The notes under the pieces: generated by a model
Seen by the model: only the letters and a program-made list of their open reading frames with translations
What the model was told of the DNA's origin: nothing
Databases searched by the model: none
From: Chloroflexota bacterium
Lineage (GTDB): Bacteria; Chloroflexota; Dehalococcoidia; Lucifugimonadales; JADFKI01
Direction of reading: 5' to 3'
Length of the DNA: 6,230 nucleotides
NCBI GenBank assembly: GCA_009838595.1
Contig: VXRI01000151.1
Coordinates: 1-6,230 of the forward strand
Shown here: piece by piece, positions 5,862 through 6,230 of the stretch
Layout of the letters: each line of letters begins with the position of its first letter
Position numbering within the stretch: position 1 is the first letter of the stretch
Position numbers and translations under genes: made by a program

Positions 5862-5889
5862 GGGGCAGCTATCGTGGGGACAGCTATCG
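5862..5889. repeat. Two tandem copies of GGGG(A)CAGCTATCG
   Basis: GGGGCAGCTATCG (5862-5874) and GGGGACAGCTATCG (5876-5889) are direct copies that differ by one inserted A and are separated by one T. The right copy covers the SDR stop codon (5884-5886). The left copy lies where the -35 element of the aminotransferase promoter would be. It may be a small duplication or a paired regulator site. Confidence 0.5.
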
Positions 5890-6230
5890 CGCCGTATGTC
5901 CGCCGTCAATCACCAGCTCGCTGCCGGTTATGTATGACGCCGCGTCCGATGCGAGGAATAGAACTCCGTAGGCGACATCTTCCGGTATGCCGAGACGCGG
6001 TATCGGAGTTACCGCCGCCCGCTGCTCGCGCATTTCTTCGTTCTGGAAGAACACATCGAGCATGTCCGTCTCTATGGGACCAGGGTGCACCGAGTTCACA
6101 CGGATGTTTTCGGCTGCGTATTGCACGGCTGTTGACTTTGTGAGCAGCCGCACAGCGCCTTTCGACGCGTTGTATGCTGTGCCCTGCCCGCCGATAAGCC
6201 CCGCGACCGACGAGATATTGACGATAGACC
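5884..6230 (-). CDS. Short-chain dehydrogenase/reductase (SDR), N-terminal part outside window
   Basis: The C-terminal part of a classical NAD(P)-dependent SDR oxidoreductase. The frame is open to the right edge, so the GTG at 6153 is internal. Read from the edge it shows SIVNISSVAGLIGG (6228-6187), which holds the catalytic Ser, then TAYNASKGAV (6180-6151) with the catalytic Tyr (codon 6172-6174) and Lys (6160-6162), the YxxxK signature. NIRVNSVHPGPIETDM is the usual post-catalytic PG motif. The C-terminus, DAASYITGSELVIDGGHTAR, is the standard family end, with TAG at 5884-5886. About 115 of the normal 250 residues are present. The N-terminal GxxxGxG nucleotide motif is off the window, so the NAD or NADP preference cannot be judged. 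It lies upstream of the aminotransferase on the same strand, 122 bases apart; a shared oxidation-transamination route is possible but unproven. Confidence 0.93.
   Translation of the reverse strand, partial: SIVNISSVAGLIGGQGTAYNASKGAVRLLTKSTAVQYAAENIRVNSVHPGPIETDMLDVFFQNEEMREQRAAVTPIPRLGIPEDVAYGVLFLASDAASYITGSELVIDGGHTAR

Noticed and set aside
6151..6153. GTG as the start of the SDR gene
   Set aside because: The catalytic Ser and YxxxK motif are encoded upstream in the same open frame, so the gene continues past the right edge.

Overview
The window comes from a bacterial chromosome of moderately high GC (35 of 60 bases by hand count at 1681-1740). It is gene-dense and has no introns, RNA genes, insertion sequences, prophage genes or CRISPR arrays that I can see. 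No marker gene fixes the taxon. The mix of crotonase, family III CoA-transferase, SDR and HemL-like aminotransferase genes, plus a C5-AT-G5 palindrome between genes, would suit an uncultured Chloroflexota lineage such as SAR202/Dehalococcoidia. That is a low-confidence inference.

Layout. (1) Positions 1-3038, plus strand: a crotonase-superfamily gene cut by the left edge, a CaiB/BaiF-type (family III) CoA-transferase, and an alpha/beta hydrolase. Gaps of 129 and 102 bases separate them. Together they could load an organic acid onto CoA, modify the acyl-CoA and hydrolyse a product; the substrate cannot be read from sequence. (2) Positions 3039-4350, an AT-richer islet (27 of 60 G+C in both 3961-4020 and 4141-4200): a plus-strand orphan protein with a type I restriction HsdR-N-like PD-(D/E)xK domain, a Thr/Pro/Ser-rich linker and an unrecognised C-terminal domain, and a minus-strand DUF2283 gene that overlaps its 3' end by 17 bases. 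(3) Positions 4351-6230, minus strand: a short-chain dehydrogenase cut by the right edge, then a HemL-like class III aminotransferase ending in a strong intrinsic terminator.

The genes around the islet look like ordinary metabolism. The points most worth a second look are these: the crotonase lacks the second catalytic glutamate (Ile in its place); an 8-bp inverted repeat links the extended -10 box and the start codon of the HsdR-N-like gene; and a terminator hairpin ends only a few bases before the ribosome binding site of the DUF2283 gene. I see no complete, clearly new multi-gene system. The best candidate for something undescribed is the HsdR-N-like orphan with its unknown C-terminal domain. 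The stretches without genes (822-950, 2148-2249, 3039-3142, 4332-4429, 5762-5883) are all under 300 bases; what they hold is listed as separate features, and 2148-2249 shows only the hydrolase ribosome binding site.
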